64,000 bases of DNA from Sindora glabra (GCA_020226215.1 CM035227.1:107057732-107121731); one strand, 5' to 3'. Shown: positions 11,460 to 25,188, counted from the first letter of the stretch. Numbers and translations are program-made. Notes: generated by a model from the letters alone, not told the origin.

Positions 11460-12839
11460 ATTTAGTAATTTGTTGATTTATGATAGGGTTTTACACTAAA
11501 ATTTTTATAATTTGGTTATGACAAAATTTTTTCAATAAAGAGATTAAAAACATGTATTCTATATTGCAAGAAAAATTAACCTAATGAGATTAGAGTTTCT
11601 TTTATATATTTATTTGATAAAAATATTTTATTTACTTTTTATATATCTATTTCTTAAATATATATTTTATGTTATGCTTTTATATTTATTTGATAAATAT
11701 ACATGCTCATTTGATGAGTATATTTTATTTTATGTGATGAAATTGCATAATGGATGATTATGAGATATTCCTTAAGTTATATTATTATTTTTAAATGAGA
11801 CTTGTGTTTCTCATTTTCTTTAATTATTCTATAATTGTATTTTTCTCTTTTTCTAATATGTAACTTCCAATGATTGTGGGCCAAGGTTTCTTATCTTATG
11901 AGATATAATTAGAATAGGATGTGGGTAAACAAAATTTTCCTAAGTCAAAATAGTAGAGTGAAGAAGCATGGATGAAAGCCTGTGTATATATAGAATGCAT
12001 ATGTAAATTTTATAATATGTAGGAATCATTTTTGCTTTTACAACTTGTGTGAAAAGCTCAATGGTAGTTATTATGTATATATGTTTGAGATCCATGTTAG
12101 TTTAAAATTATAGGATAATTTGAATTAAATAATGATGGAATCTAAAGTAATTTAAAACCCATCCTTGAAAATGTTTGAAGGACATTAAAAATTGAGTTGT
12201 AAGCAAAATAAGTCAAAGAGTTTGATTGATCATAACCTTCCATTATTAGTAATTAATATAATATTTTATCATGATTTGCATATATCATTAATAGTATTTG
12301 GGGTATGGAAAATTTGAAAAATTATATTACTCGTTTTAAATATGGTGATGTTCATAAGGTGATTGATATTAATGTTGTCATCAATAGTATTTAAGGCCAT
12401 CAATATTAGGCATACTTGTATGAAAATGATGAGTCTAACTTAACATAAATTTACATAAGGGTGCCAATGGTATTCAGATTTATGTCAAATTGGGGGTTAA
12501 ATAATTTAATAGTTATAAAAGATGTAACTAATAAAAGTTTTCCACCTTTTAATATTATTGTAGGGTTGCCAATAATATTTGGGCATATACTAATTTTAAT
12601 TGAGCCTAAAACCCATTAGCTTGCTTTTCGACATATCTTTCCAAACCTTATCATTAGGATGATAAATTTAATTAACATAGTGGGAGTGATATTTACGTTA
12701 GAAATCATTAATATAAATAAATATATTTGATTGAATATTTGCTTATTCTCTTTTATTTTACTGTAATTTTGTCAAAATGAAAAAGAATTCATTTTTTTAA
12801 TACTAATTTAGTCATCTTTTGCAAGTGTTGCAAAGATCG

Positions 12840-15190
12840 AAATTGAAAAAAAGGGCTTGTTTCTATTGTAGGAAACCTAGTCATTAAAAGAGAAATTACA
12901 AGGTTACCTTACAAAGTTAAAGAAGAAGGGTTTAACTTCAAATTTATTTTTGTTGAAATTAACCTCTTGATTAATGATACTTCTTGAGTATTATATATTA
13001 GATATGATTATCACATTTGCATTGATTTGCAAATTATGACAAGAAATAGGCAATTAACTAAAGAATAGGTGTTGCTACAATTAAAAAATGAAGCAAAAGT
13101 TACTACATTAACCATAGGAACTATTTCTTTCTAATTGGATTCTTGTCATACTTTAGTTTTAAAAGACATTCATATGTTCTAGATATTTAAATAAACTTTA
13201 TTTTTGTTTCTATTTTGGAAAAAAAGATTTTATTTTTGAAATAAAGGATTGAAATTATTCCATAAAAAGGATGATATTTAATATTGTATTGGAACTCTAA
13301 GAAACAGTCTTTATACTATTATATATACAGAATTTATGTTATGCTTTCAATTATGTATTAAAATCACATAATAGACTTAAATATATATATATATATATAT
13401 CTAGGATTGGCTTATGAATCCTATTTAAAAGGAAAAATGACTAAATCACTACTTATTGGATAAATGGAATGAACCTTTAATGTGTTGGATTTGATTCACA
13501 TAGATACATATGGGCTGCAAAATATTAAGGCTCAACGAGGCTTCTTTTATTTTGTGAATTTCACTTATGATTTTTCTAGGAATGAGTATGTGTTTTTTTA
13601 AGAAAAATAAATCTAAAACTTTTGAAAAAGTTCAAAGATTTTTTATATAAAGTTATAGAAAGAAATAAGCAAAAGTATTGAAGTCCTTCGATCTAATCAA
13701 GGAGGTAAATACTTGAGTACTAAATTCCTTAATTTTCTAAAAAAGAATGAGATTCTCTCACAATGAACTCCTTCAAGAACCCAACAACTTAATGGAATTT
13801 TTGAAAGAAGAAACTAAACTTTATTAAATATAGTTCGGTCTTTAATGAATTTTATCGATCTTCTTGCATCTTTCTAGGATTATACTCCAGAAACAATCAC
13901 ACATCTTTTAAATTGAGTTTCCTCTAAATCAATGCCTAAAACATCATATGAAATATGGTTTAAAAAGGCACCAAACTACATATATATCAAAATATAGGAT
14001 TGTTGGGCCTATATCAAAAGGTTAGTTGGAGATAAATTGGATAATAGATCTGAAAGGTGCAAGTTTGTACGATATCTAAAAGATTTAATTGAATATCATT
14101 TCTACTATTCTCTTCAGTATAAAGTGTTTATCTCAAAAAATATTATTTTTTGAAGAAAGAGTTTCTCTTAGATAAGCATGATATGGGTTTAGTAGATCTT
14201 GAAGAAGCTCTAAAGCAACAAACTAATGTTTCACAATCTATTGAAGTTAAAAATTAACCTATTGTAACATAATATTTAGATAGGTTTAACAATGCAGTCA
14301 AAGAGTTTGATTTCATTAAAAATTTAAATAAACATCTTGTTTGCAAGAAAGTTAATGGAAGTGTAGTCATTTTCATTATACTTTATATTGGTGATATATT
14401 TCTTATTGGGAATAATACTGGTATATTATAAGTAACAAAAGCATGTTATCGATTAATTTCTCTATAAAAGATTTGGGAGAGGCATCCTGTATATTAGGAT
14501 AAAGATCTATGGAGATAGATTAAGTAGGTTGCTTGACATGACATAAATAATGCACATAAAATAAGTGATGAAGCATAATATATGCTATATTATGTACAAA
14601 AAATGATATAACATGTTTTGTAAATGTCATGAGTAGATATTAGTTTAAACTAGGTGAGGAACATTGGAACGTTATGAAAGGGATTCTTAAGTACATAAAA
14701 AGGACTAAAGCTCTTTTCATGGTATTTGGAAGGGGAAAATTTAAATTAGAGTTATAAATTCTAGTTTTCAATTTGATATGGATAACTTAAATCTAATATT
14801 GGGTTTTATGTTTACTTTTAATGGTGAAATAATATGTTGGAAGAATTCTAAATAAGAAATAATCATTAACTACAAAGGTTGAGTATATTGTTACATCAAA
14901 TATAACAACGGAAGTTGTTTAGATGAAAAACTTCACCTAAGAATTAGGTGTGGTTCCAAGCAACATTAATCCATTAAGTATATATTATGATAACAATGGT
15001 GCCATTTCATAAGCAAAAGCTAAGATCTCATTAAAGATCTAAAAATGTCGTATAGGTTTATCATTTAATCTTAGAGAATATAGAAGATCCACTTATTAAG
15101 CCATTGTAACAACAAGGTTATAAATGTCATCTTAAAAAAATGAGTATAAAATACAAAAGCAATTGGTTATAAGGCAAATAGAAGATTGTT
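12840..15190 (+). pseudogene. copia gag-pol polyprotein remnant
   Basis: Conceptual translation, switching frames, gives a zinc knuckle CFYCRKPSH then stop then KRNY (12,858-12,900; the last Cys has become Tyr). The integrase region (13,437-13,860) has IDTYG, RGFFYFVNF, LRSNQGG and QLNGIFERRN. In the DDE triad the second Asp has become Asn; the Glu remains. The integrase C-terminal part follows (SYEIWFKKAP, near 13,950). RT has ILYIGDIFLIGN (about 14,375), where the YVDD box reads YIGD, so the polymerase site is lost. RNase H shows EYIVTSN and YYDNNGAIS (about 14,880-15,010). Stop codons and frameshifts occur in every domain. Host function is not expected. Confidence 0.85.
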
Positions 15191-15197
15191 AAAGTTA

Positions 15198-16870
15198 TGT
15201 CTTACAAGCCAATTGCATGTGATGTTGTAAAACACTTCTAGTTAATTTTCTCATTCAATCAATCACTAATTAAAAAATTATTTTTTATCAATCATTTATT
15301 CTTTATATATGTTTGGTAAAATTCAAAGATCAAGATGACTCATGAAATATGGTTGTGTATAGAGATAACGAGGATGAAATATATTTCTTATAAGTCTAAG
15401 TCTTAAAATACTCAGTTATAGAGTTAATAGGAATTGATACTACTAACTTGGATAGGTTAGTACATATAAGGCATGTTTGAGTAGGAAGATGTCTTGTTTC
15501 ATGGATATTAGTATGGTGACATTAGTACATATATGTAAGTGCTCATTAGATGAATGAGTTCATTGAGTTGATCTATTAAAGAATTATTATATGGATAAGT
15601 CAAATTGAAATTCTTATATTGTGATGATGCAAAGTTAATCCTTTAACTTGAGATGTCATGATAATTTTATATGTAGTATGCTATATTTTGATATTATTTT
15701 GATTCTTAGGAGTCATCCAAAGGATATCTATAAGGTATAACTTTGCCATATATGAAAATTCATGAATATTGATAAAAAATTCATTACTTTTTATAAAGAG
15801 AAGAGAATGTTCTATATTATTTTATGAATCATGAGTTAAAAATCCTTAATCAAGGTATGGTAAATTAGAAAAAAAGGTTTTTTAAGTTTTACATAATAAG
15901 TCATGAATTCTAGAATGAATACATAGTAGTTGAATGACTAAGGTTTTGATTAATTCTAAGTTCAACCAATACATTGTATAATAAAATTATTGTATTGTGC
16001 ATGGTAATTGCAATTGAAAATGTTCATATTTATAATTCAGATTAACTAGTTCGTGATATGTTGTTAGATGTTAATGGTGAATTTTTCAATTTGCAATTAA
16101 TAAGATTAATTTTAAATATTAAATTAAAAGGAGTTAATTTAATCATGACTCATTATTAGTTTAATAGTGAAATTAGGGGATCACACATATAAGATCAAAT
16201 GTATCTATATTTATTTATTCAAAAAAATTAATTTAATTATGAAATAATTGATAATTCAATTATAAGATAAAGAAAGAGTTTATTTATTTTATTAGGACAA
16301 TACTTTCTAGAAATAAATAATAAGTAAAGAGTTTATTTACTTATACACTTCATTAGAAAATGTTTTAAAAATAAATTATTTATTTATTTATTGAACAATT
16401 TTCCAAGATGTTATTTATTTTGACTAAGATTCCTAAAGAATCTGATTAGGATTCTAATAGGAATCCACTTGGTAGGTAAGTCATGAAATAGCTGTAAAAG
16501 CAGATCTACAAGAGTTGTAGAGAAGACTAATAATGAGATTGATGAATATTAACTAAAAGAGTTGTGTTCATTAGTCACCAAAATGTTTATGCTCATGTAT
16601 TTAATTAATGATGAAAAATTGCCCTTTCTTCTCTCTTTTTATCTAAAATTGCCATTTATTGATATTAGTATAAATTGTATAATTAAGTAAAGGTTGATTA
16701 TGTGAATTAATTTTAAAAGAGACACATATGGATCTCTTAATTGAAATTTTGGAATACATACAATTGAGAGAAAGGTATATAAAATCACTTTTATGATTTA
16801 TATTAAAGAATTTATTTAATTGCATGAATGATCGTTCAAAAAGAAATTCAAAGTAGATTAAAACTTTTAA
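15198..16870 (+). repeat. 3' LTR of the copia element
   Basis: Starts TGTCTTACAAGCC after a purine-containing stretch (GAAGATTGTTAAAGT). It aligns with the 5' LTR over most of its length but with many substitutions and indels, so the insertion is old. It lacks the MITE found at 9,664-9,822. The small frame at 16,643-16,825 lies inside it and is not a gene. Confidence 0.78.
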
Positions 16871-16899
16871 TTTTGCATTGCATTTGCATTTGATGCAAT

Positions 16900-17579
16900 C
16901 TTAGATTTTCTAGCAAATATAATACCCTCTTGATAGGCAAAAAAATTGTTTAAATATATAATTTAATTATAATTATTTTTATACTTTAATTCATATTCTT
17001 ATCTTTTACAAAGAGGATAATATAAATTTCTAATGTTTTTAAAATTTGGAAAGTATAATTTTTAATGCATTCAAGCCTTATAAAATTGATAAATGAATGA
17101 TAAAATTTACAATTGATCATTTCTTCCTGTTTGGATGAGAGGAAAAACCAATGATATTAACTTTACATCTTTTTTCATATTTTAATTGTTAGATATTAAA
17201 AAAAAATTGAGTTTAGTTATGAGGCTGCATATTCTCTTGCCAAATAGCAAGAAATCGATCGATTTATTATTTGTTTTGTCATCATGTGTATGTATATGTA
17301 TTAGTTTTGTAAAATTCATATATATTAAAAATTATAATTTCTAAATTTTATAATATTAAAAGTAGTAACATCCTTTTCTTGTTAGATAAATGCAAGGACA
17401 CATTATAATTGAATATCTTTGATATTTTGTATTATATTGGATAAATTACATTTCTTCTTTTAGGATTTAACTTAATTATAGGTTGTTTTATTTTGATAAA
17501 TATATATTTACATTCTTCATTTTTGGAAAGTAGACAAGGTCAATATATATTTAAAATAATTGAATGAGAAGAGGTGCAA

Positions 17580-17580
<1 letters not shown>
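16900..17580. other. AT-rich spacer, nothing recognised
   Basis: Low-complexity A/T sequence between the 3' LTR and a microsatellite. No frame, RNA gene or repeat end could be supported. Confidence 0.5.

Positions 17581-17630
<50 letters not shown>
17581..17630. repeat. Compound (TG)n(TA)n microsatellite
   Basis: Seven TG units run directly into about 18 TA units. Confidence 0.97.
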
Positions 17631-17633
<3 letters not shown>

Positions 17634-17639
17634 GGGTGT

Positions 17640-18130
17640 TGCAATGCAGCTGCACCCTAGAAAACCCCCGTAAAATTGAAATTAGTACATTTTTAGTCCC
17701 TCAACATTCAGGATTGTTGTGAGATTAGCCGTCCTTTTTCCCCCCCTCATTGGAGCAACCCCGCTTTTTTTTTTCTCTAAATCATACAAATTTAGATCAA
17801 TTGCCACATCATTATTAACCAATTAATTTGACTAAATATGCGAGTAATTGATGCGATTAACAACTCATGACATGTGTCACATAAAAAAAAAATGCTATTT
17901 TAACGATTAGGTTAACCTTTGTGCGATGACATGTCACATGTTTTCTTACTCACATTAGTTTCTCACACGAAATTTTTAGTCAAAATTGTTAATTAGCGGC
18001 AAAAATTACTAATTGTAATTTTAATTTTGATGTTGGTCGTTTTGGTCGGGAATTTTAATTGATGATGATAATACAGAAGGATGAAGCAGAATATCAACAT
18101 TCAGAAATTTAACGTCATTTAAGTTTTAGT
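17640..18130. other. Less AT-rich block, possible old transposon remnant
   Basis: Contains TTTTAGTCCCTCAACATTCAG near 17,693 and ATCAACATTCAGAAATTTAACG near 18,091. This kind of sequence is common in decayed plant transposons, but here the shared 11-mer TCAACATTCAG is direct, not inverted. No coding frame. I cannot assign it. Confidence 0.3.
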
Positions 18131-19414
18131 TTACTTCCTTAATAAAGATGAGAAGAAAAAAATACAAAGTATTTAATTTAAATATGCTTAAATATATATT
18201 TTAAATACATTTAAAATGTCCCATAATATTTATCTTAATCCGTGGCATATTTTAAACAAATAGTATATATATATATATTATTTTTAATAATCACATAAAA
18301 ACATAAAAGGAAATAGTGAAATTTTAAGTAATTTTCACGAGAGTTACAATAGTAGTAAAAATAGTTAAATTATTAACCGTATATATATAATATTTTGGAA
18401 TTGAATTTGAAATATGAACGGATAGAAAATTTTCAAGTAATGTTATATATATTATTTGAATTAACTGTTTTGGGTTATAAATTAAAATTTTTATTAAAAA
18501 TAAATTTAACTTAATCATAATATTAAATAACATCACATGTCTACGTTGACTAGAATCCATATCTAATAAAAAAGGATTTGTGTCTGAATTCCAACAGTTT
18601 TGCCTCAAAGGGTTCTCTGAACTTGAACTGCTTATTCCCTATAAACAGTCTGGAAATTGAATCAATATTCTGAACCCAGCAATGGGTTTCTATGCTCATC
18701 TGTTGTGTTCGGTTCTGCACAGCTGATGCAATTCAAGTACGCAGCAAGAATCTTATATTATTCTCAGCAATGAAATTCTATGTAGTTTAATGGGGAGGTG
18801 TATTTTTACTGTGTTTTTCTTGAAAAATTTGACATACTATTGTGTATATCATTTAAAATATTTTAATTAATTTTAAAATTTTGCTTATATTATAATATTA
18901 AAATATTTTTATTATATTTTTAAATATTGAATAATGATATTTAATTTTTCACTTAATAATATATTTATTAGTATGATTCTTGTATGGTACTCATAGAATT
19001 TTAAAATTAATATAATAAATTCTGAAATTATTAAAATAATTCAATCATAATTATTTATTTTTTTTAATTTAATAATTTTTAAAATTATTACATTATTTTA
19101 AAATTTGAAACGAAAATCCACCGGATTGACCCTCAAATCTTGCATAGCGTTTCGACTTGTAAGGGAGGCGCCGCCCGTTGACGCAAACACCCATATGATT
19201 CGTCCGCAGCTGGCCACAGAGCAGAACGTCATTTTCAGAGCAACGCTTTTTGGACTTGCATGTCCACTGGGCCACTTGGCTTTTGAGCTTTCTCATTGCA
19301 CTCTACATCCTTCGCAACAAATTTTATGTGACATAATGTATGAAATTAAAATCAAAATTACATGCACCAATCGTATTATTTTGATTCTTATTTATATAAT
19401 TGTAAAAATAATAG

Positions 19415-19416
<2 letters not shown>
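18131..19416. other. Intergenic stretch with a small GC-richer island
   Basis: 18,600-18,780 and 19,095-19,330 are less AT-rich than the rest. The latter has overlapping frames on both strands (19,105-19,419 plus, 19,093-19,296 minus) with no domain, signal or splice context I recognise. It could be a decayed exon or promoter. I do not call a gene. Confidence 0.35.

Positions 19417-19482
<66 letters not shown>
19417..19482. repeat. (TA)n microsatellite
   Basis: About 32 TA units, uninterrupted. Confidence 0.97.
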
Positions 19483-19485
<3 letters not shown>

Positions 19486-19989
19486 CCTTTTTTTTTTAAA
19501 CTATGGGTTAGTATAGTAATGTATCTCATTAATTATATAAGTAAAAATATAAATTTTAAATTGTGCAGTTCTGCACGGGCAAAGCAACCAAGTATAGTTT
19601 CATCCTTAAAATTTGCTTTGAATTAAAAATTTGCTTTATGTTTTATTTCGTGAGATGAATTTTTTTATCATATTCATACGCTCTTACGATGAAATTCGTG
19701 GATTAAGTCTTGAATTCACAAACTTGCTATCTCTATACAATACTTAGATTTCGGATTCAAAACTCATTTCCATTGAAGTAAGAAAAATTGAAAAAAGAAA
19801 AAAAAGCTGCATGTATTAATCTCACAAAGTGATCACTACTATGAGCACACATACCGCCGAACATATTCTTTAGCCAAAATTCGAATTCGTTCTGTCTGTT
19901 TTGTTCCCATAATCACACGGGTCTGGATGTTTCCAGAATAACTTCCACAACCAATTCATTTCCAAACATAGGAACTCAAAAGGTTACGA

Positions 19990-20400
19990 CATTAATGCTT
20001 TGTTTGACATGTAATTATTTTAGAATTGATTGCATTTCATTTCAATTGAAATGATTTTAATTTATTTATAAATAAATTCTATTGTTTGGATATTTTATCA
20101 AAAATAATGATTTCAATTTATTTGTAAATCAATTATTTTATTTAGAATGTATTAAAAAATATATGAAATTTAATTAAAAAATAAATTTTAATGGTATTAT
20201 GATAAATATAATGTTAGAAAGAGAATAAATTTTTTATATAAAATATTTTTTTAACTAAATGAAATGAATTCTAATGAAATCTTTGTTAAATTGGATGGAT
20301 TTCATAATAAGACAAATGTAATTAAAATAAGAATTGTAAATGAAATGAAATGAAATAAAATCCTTTTATATTTAAAGCTAAACACCATTTTTTAAAAAAA
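19990..20400. mobile_element. Probable MITE with imperfect inverted ends
   Basis: The left part (TGTTTGACATGTAATTATTT, then GCATTTCATTTCAATT) is mirrored by the right part (ATGAAATGAAATGAAATAAA then TTTAAAGCTAAACACCA). The interior is A/T-rich and has no coding frame. Ends and target duplication are unclear. Confidence 0.4.
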
Positions 20401-23360
20401 TTCATTTGAGAATGAAATGAAATCTTATTTTTAATGTTGTTAAACAAGGAGTAATGGATTTGTCGCAATCAAAGCATATATAACCCCTCTCTAAATCTAT
20501 TCCAATCTTATCTCTTCTTTTTTTCCCTTTAACTAATTATTTTCCTTTAGTTTACAATATTTATGGCTACAGTTTTTTCCTCGTGATATGTTTCAGGATT
20601 CACCTTAATTTAATTTTCCAAGAGACGGGGGATCACAAAGAGATTAAAAAGTTGAAAATCTAGTTTCTAAGGGGGCACAAAAAGTATAGGGCGTAGGGGG
20701 CCAAAATATCTGCTTTCTGTTGACTTGTGTGATTAGACTATATTACGTGGTGCTTATTTTGATTTCCATATTTTGAAGTTGCCAATCAAGTTACTTCCTA
20801 TGACTTTTGAGTCCACATATGTAAACTTTCCCATTTTCGAAGTAAAATCTACCTCCCCAAAATCTTTGCTCTTGGGCCCCATTTTTAAGTTGACTTTACA
20901 TACAAAACCTTAACTTTTGTCTTTTTCAGCAGTTCACACTCTCGACAATTTTACTTTTACATTAATTGAGTTAAATTAATTCGATATGTGCATGTTTAAC
21001 ATGAAAAGTGAATTACAGTGGGATATATAAAATTAATTTAACTTAGTACTCCTTACCGCGATCAAAATCTTTGATAATTAATTAATTATATTATATTCCA
21101 AATAATCATCTGCAATATTTTCTAAAAATATTTTGTTGTATTTTTAATTTTTTAAATATTTAATTATTAAACAAGTTAAATTTATGATAAATTTATGAGA
21201 ACTTTGATCATCCTTTAAAAAATTGAATGCTTTAATTATGAAATGAATTTTATTCATGTCGAAAAGTGAGTGGATGAATTAAAGAATACAATTCTATGAA
21301 TTAAGAAGGTAATCCAACGGTGAAAGTATTTAGATATCAAGCACTCCATAAAATTATTCTATTGAAAATTTTAATCCTTATATTAAGCAAGTATTTAAAA
21401 TAATAATTTTTAATTAATATTATAGATATAAAATATTAAAATTTATAATTTTTAAAATTTGATTCAAATTTTAATAATTGATGATTTATGATTATTTCTT
21501 TTTATAAATAATTTTTCTACTTAAATTAGGATTGTTATTAATTAGTTATTATTTCTTATTTTGAGTTAGGATTATTTTATCAAGAAAGCTTTTATCCAAT
21601 AAATATGTTGTATTGAATATGAATATCATCTAAGAAATCAAGACAAGAGAGTTTGTTTTTGTAATCCTAGCAGAGATTACTTGATATTTTATAATTTAAT
21701 TGTAAAGTATTTTGAATGTATTTAGAATATGAGTTTGAGAGTTGTCAAATATTTTATGATATTTATTTTTGATTCTTTTTAATGAATTTTTTTTATCATC
21801 TTCATCCATGGAGAAATTATGCTAAAAGTTGAATCACATTAAATATTTATATATATTATGTATATTGATTTTTTTCTTCTTTATTCTTGATTCCAGCACA
21901 TCAGTTTCACATACCATCATGCTAAAATTTTTCCAACAATATTGATATTAATATTTCTCATCCCTTTTTTTTTAATTATCCTTCTTCCAACAATAATCAA
22001 TAGAGGTTCTCTCTTTCTCTCTCTCTCACACACATTTTTATTGTTCTTTCTAATAATTTAATACTATAGAGTAATTTGTGTATGCATCATCCAAATAAAA
22101 AAATATTAAGCATAATCTATTGTTAAAATGGTTGCTAAATGCAAAATGAATTTTGTATAATTAATTATTAATAATTAAATTAAGTATATGTTTGTAATTA
22201 TTTATCGAATCACTGCATATAACAAGCCACCCAATAAGGTGTGCATAAAAAAATTGTCATTAACTGGTGAATTAGTGTTGTAGGATCTAAGGATTAGGCT
22301 GGTATTCCAAAATTCAAACGTTCTTGCCTAATGTTAATATATATATATATATATATCAAGTGCGATTACCTTTCCCCATGTTATTTTAAGATGAATCAGA
22401 AGCCACTAAAGAAACAAAACAATGACAGGTTACCAATAATTAAGAGATGTGCTTGTTCCATAAAAAAAAATTCCGAATAAAGATCTAGATTTTCTCAAAA
22501 TTTTATTAAATTTGATACCATTTGAAAGAATAAAGAAGTAACCTTTTTATATTAGCTTTTGTTGATTTTGTTATAAAGTATTTTTTATAAGAAAATATTA
22601 TTCGTATATATATATTAATAAAGAAGTGAAACATCACTTATATTTATAATTCAAAAAATAATATGTTAGAATTATTATAATGAAGGAAAGTAAATTTTTT
22701 TAAAATAAAAAGTTATTTTTCAAACTCTTCATATTTATATTAAATAAATAAAATATTTTTAATATTAATATTTTATAATTTTTTTTGTTGAAATAAACAG
22801 AATCTTCTGTTAAGTTTCATCATCAAATTGTAATTACTTTTTTTTAATAAATTCATATCTTCAATTTTTTTTTCTAAATTTAAAGAACTCAAGTTCTCGA
22901 AATAAATAGTATTATGCTGACAGGCATCACCATATCCTTAATACATGCATGTGCAAACAGTGTAGTTAAATATTGTCAAATCAATGGTACGGTAAAAAAC
23001 ATGACATTCATTTATAAAAATACTTGAACTAATTATTATGTAGTTCTATCTATAAAGTCGGTCTAATTCATTTATAAAAATCTTTAATTAATAAATGGTA
23101 TATATCCTCGAAAACCATAATGATTATTTAGGTGATTTATAAGTATGATGACTATAAGTCATCAAACCTGCTGATGAGATATCTTGATTTTAAAATAAAA
23201 TTATATATCTTTTTTCTTTACTTTTCTTTAAAAAAAGGTCTAGTAAGATTTCCATATATAACGTAACAATTTGATAGGTTGCTTAACTTTTGATCCAGAT
23301 CGTCACGCTTTATGGTGGATAACTCATTTGAAAGCATGCTTACCTAATCCCATTTTCTCA
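20400..23360. other. AT-rich intergenic DNA, no gene seen
   Basis: 20,580-20,960 is somewhat richer in G/C and contains several TTGAC elements, so it could be an old promoter, but no gene follows. 22,330-22,355 is a short TA run. 22,560-22,800 resembles the palindromic AT-rich family seen at 48,232-49,165. Nothing else could be supported. Confidence 0.4.
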
Positions 23361-23512
23361 ATTATACATGACGATGTGTACAGAATAAATTTTAAAATTA
23401 AATTTTAAATATAAATCAGGAATCATCATTAAATATAAAATAATGATATAGATTTATAACAGTTAATTTAATATATATATATATATATAAAGCCACATAT
23501 ATACTATTTGAG

Positions 23513-23660
23513 CAATGTTATAACCATCGATAATAGAATTTAAAATTAAATTTTAAATATAAATTAAAAATTATTATTAAATATATGATAGTAAAATAAA
23601 TTTATGAAATTTAATTTAATAAATATAAAAAACTCATAATATATAAAATTTGTTTGGCAC
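23513..23660. mobile_element. Member of the AATGCTATA-type MITE family
   Basis: Carries the family core (AAATTAAATTTTAAATATAA then ATGATAGTAAAATAAATTTA). The left end is CAATGTTATAACC. A related, shorter piece lies directly before it at 23,370-23,490, so two copies are adjacent. Confidence 0.5.
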
Positions 23661-24100
23661 TATTTCACCTCTTCTAGTACATGTTATGTTCTTTTCTTGT
23701 TGGCATGCATTATATATGTGTGAGCGGTTGGCGGCAAATTTGGGTAAATATGTTGAACGGCTGAAATGACATTTATTTAAAATATATATATATTTTAAAT
23801 TTTGGAAGAGTTAAATTTGAATGTATTTTGAAATAGCTACTAGCAGCTGCTTTTAACCTTTTGTTTGGAATTTTAAAAAAATTTAAAGATTTTTCTTGGT
23901 TCACAAAATATTACGTAAGAATTACGATTTTTTGAGAAATACGAGATAAGTGAGTGATTTAATTGATTATTAATTGATAAAGTAAGAAAAAAATTTATAA
24001 AAAAATTCTGCTTTTTATAAAGTAAAGAAAATTACTTCTTGATGTAGAAATTTTTTTTTATAAATAAATATTTTTTTATTAAAGCTATTTTTTTTAATAA

Positions 24101-24640
24101 AAACTCATTTCATATATAAATCAAATGATTCATAAAATTTAACTCATAAATAATTTTATACATATATTCAATCCTAATTTTTTTAGGATTCAAAGAAGGT
24201 CTACAAGAACAACTTGAGGGAAAGACTTTGAAAACTTAGGAGACAAATTCTAATGAGAGACAATTTGAGGACTCTTCAGAGACGTGATTAGCAGTATAGC
24301 AAGATATATTGGACTGCGCAGCCATTAGCCACAGAGTTGAAAAAAGTTGGACGCTGATTAGCTAAAAGCTCGAAACCAACGGAAGAGCTTTATTCTACAC
24401 CAACATCACGAAATTTTGAAAAACTTATTTCATATATAAATCAAAATGATTCATAAAATTTAATTCATAAATAATTTTATACATAAATTCAATCCTAATT
24501 TTTTCAGGATTCAAAGAAGGTCTACAAGAACAACTTGAGGGAAAGACTATGAAAACTTAGGAGACTGAAATTCTAATGAGAGACAATTTGAGGACTCTTC
24601 AAAGACGTGATTAGCAGTACAACATATATTTTGAAAAACT
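24101..24640. repeat. Tandem duplication, 320-bp period
   Basis: 24,101-24,420 is repeated from 24,421 with few changes (shared: AAATAATTTTATACAT, GGATTCAAAGAAGGTCTACA, GAGACAATTTGAGGACTC). The second unit lacks about 110 bp of the first unit's right part (24,310-24,410) and ends again in TTTTGAAAAACTT. No uninterrupted frame through either unit. The less AT-rich section may derive from an exon, since it follows a T-rich stretch ending in AG, but I cannot name it. Confidence 0.85.
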
Positions 24641-25027
24641 TGCAAGAGCAGGCAGACAGTCAGATTCGGACTATGTCACGTTGAAATTTCTGAAATCCTA
24701 GTCGGATTCATACATTTTAAATTGACATGCTATTATCATTAGGGCTTTGCTTCCATATGTAATGCTCCAGTTGGTAAATCTTCTAGAGAAATTACAACTT
24801 TTAGTATTTTTGTATATGAACAAACCATTCAATTAATATAATAAAAATTTTGCCATATTTTTTGGTCGAATTGAATTTTGTGATTTTATTAACAAAGTTT
24901 ACAGTACGTAAATTTTATATACATGGGTTCAAATAACTACGTTGGCGATAAAAGCAAGCTCTCGTTATAAATACAGCCAGGTAGGAATTTGGAAATAGCT
25001 TTCAAGTGTTTGCCTTATCTTCTTGAA

Positions 25028-25180
25028 GGGGAATTCTACGGTACTTCGGGGTTTTAAACTCGGGGTGATGTGGTGCATTATAGACCATTGAATGAAATTA
25101 TCAAAATTCTTAATAATCTCATCTAATGATTTGTATTGTGCCACATCTTGAAATCCCTCGAAATACCGTAACAAGCACCC
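25028..25180. mobile_element. hAT-type MITE, 153 bp, perfect 8-bp TSD
   Basis: Flanked by TTCTTGAA on both sides (25,020-25,027 and 25,181-25,188). Ends read GGGGAATTCTACGGTACTTC and, on the other strand, GGGTGCTTGTTACGGTATTTC. The whole element folds back on itself (core CCATTGAATGA against TCATCTAATGA). An 8-bp duplication is the hAT hallmark. The frames at 24,965-25,174 are its shadow. The sister copy is 43,539-43,711. Confidence 0.88.
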
Positions 25181-25188
25181 TTCTTGAA

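Larger units (their letters stand above)
9183..16870 (+). mobile_element. Ty1/copia-type LTR retrotransposon, decayed
   Basis: Two related long terminal repeats (about 9,183-10,615 and 15,198-16,870) enclose plus-strand remnants in copia order: gag zinc knuckle (about 12,858), integrase (13,437-13,860), reverse transcriptase (14,335-14,420) and RNase H (about 14,790-15,060). Integrase before RT identifies Ty1/copia rather than gypsy. The LTRs start TGCCTTAC and TGTCTTAC; their 3' ends are too eroded to fix. I could not find a tRNA primer site. Frames are broken throughout, so it is inactive. Confidence 0.85.
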
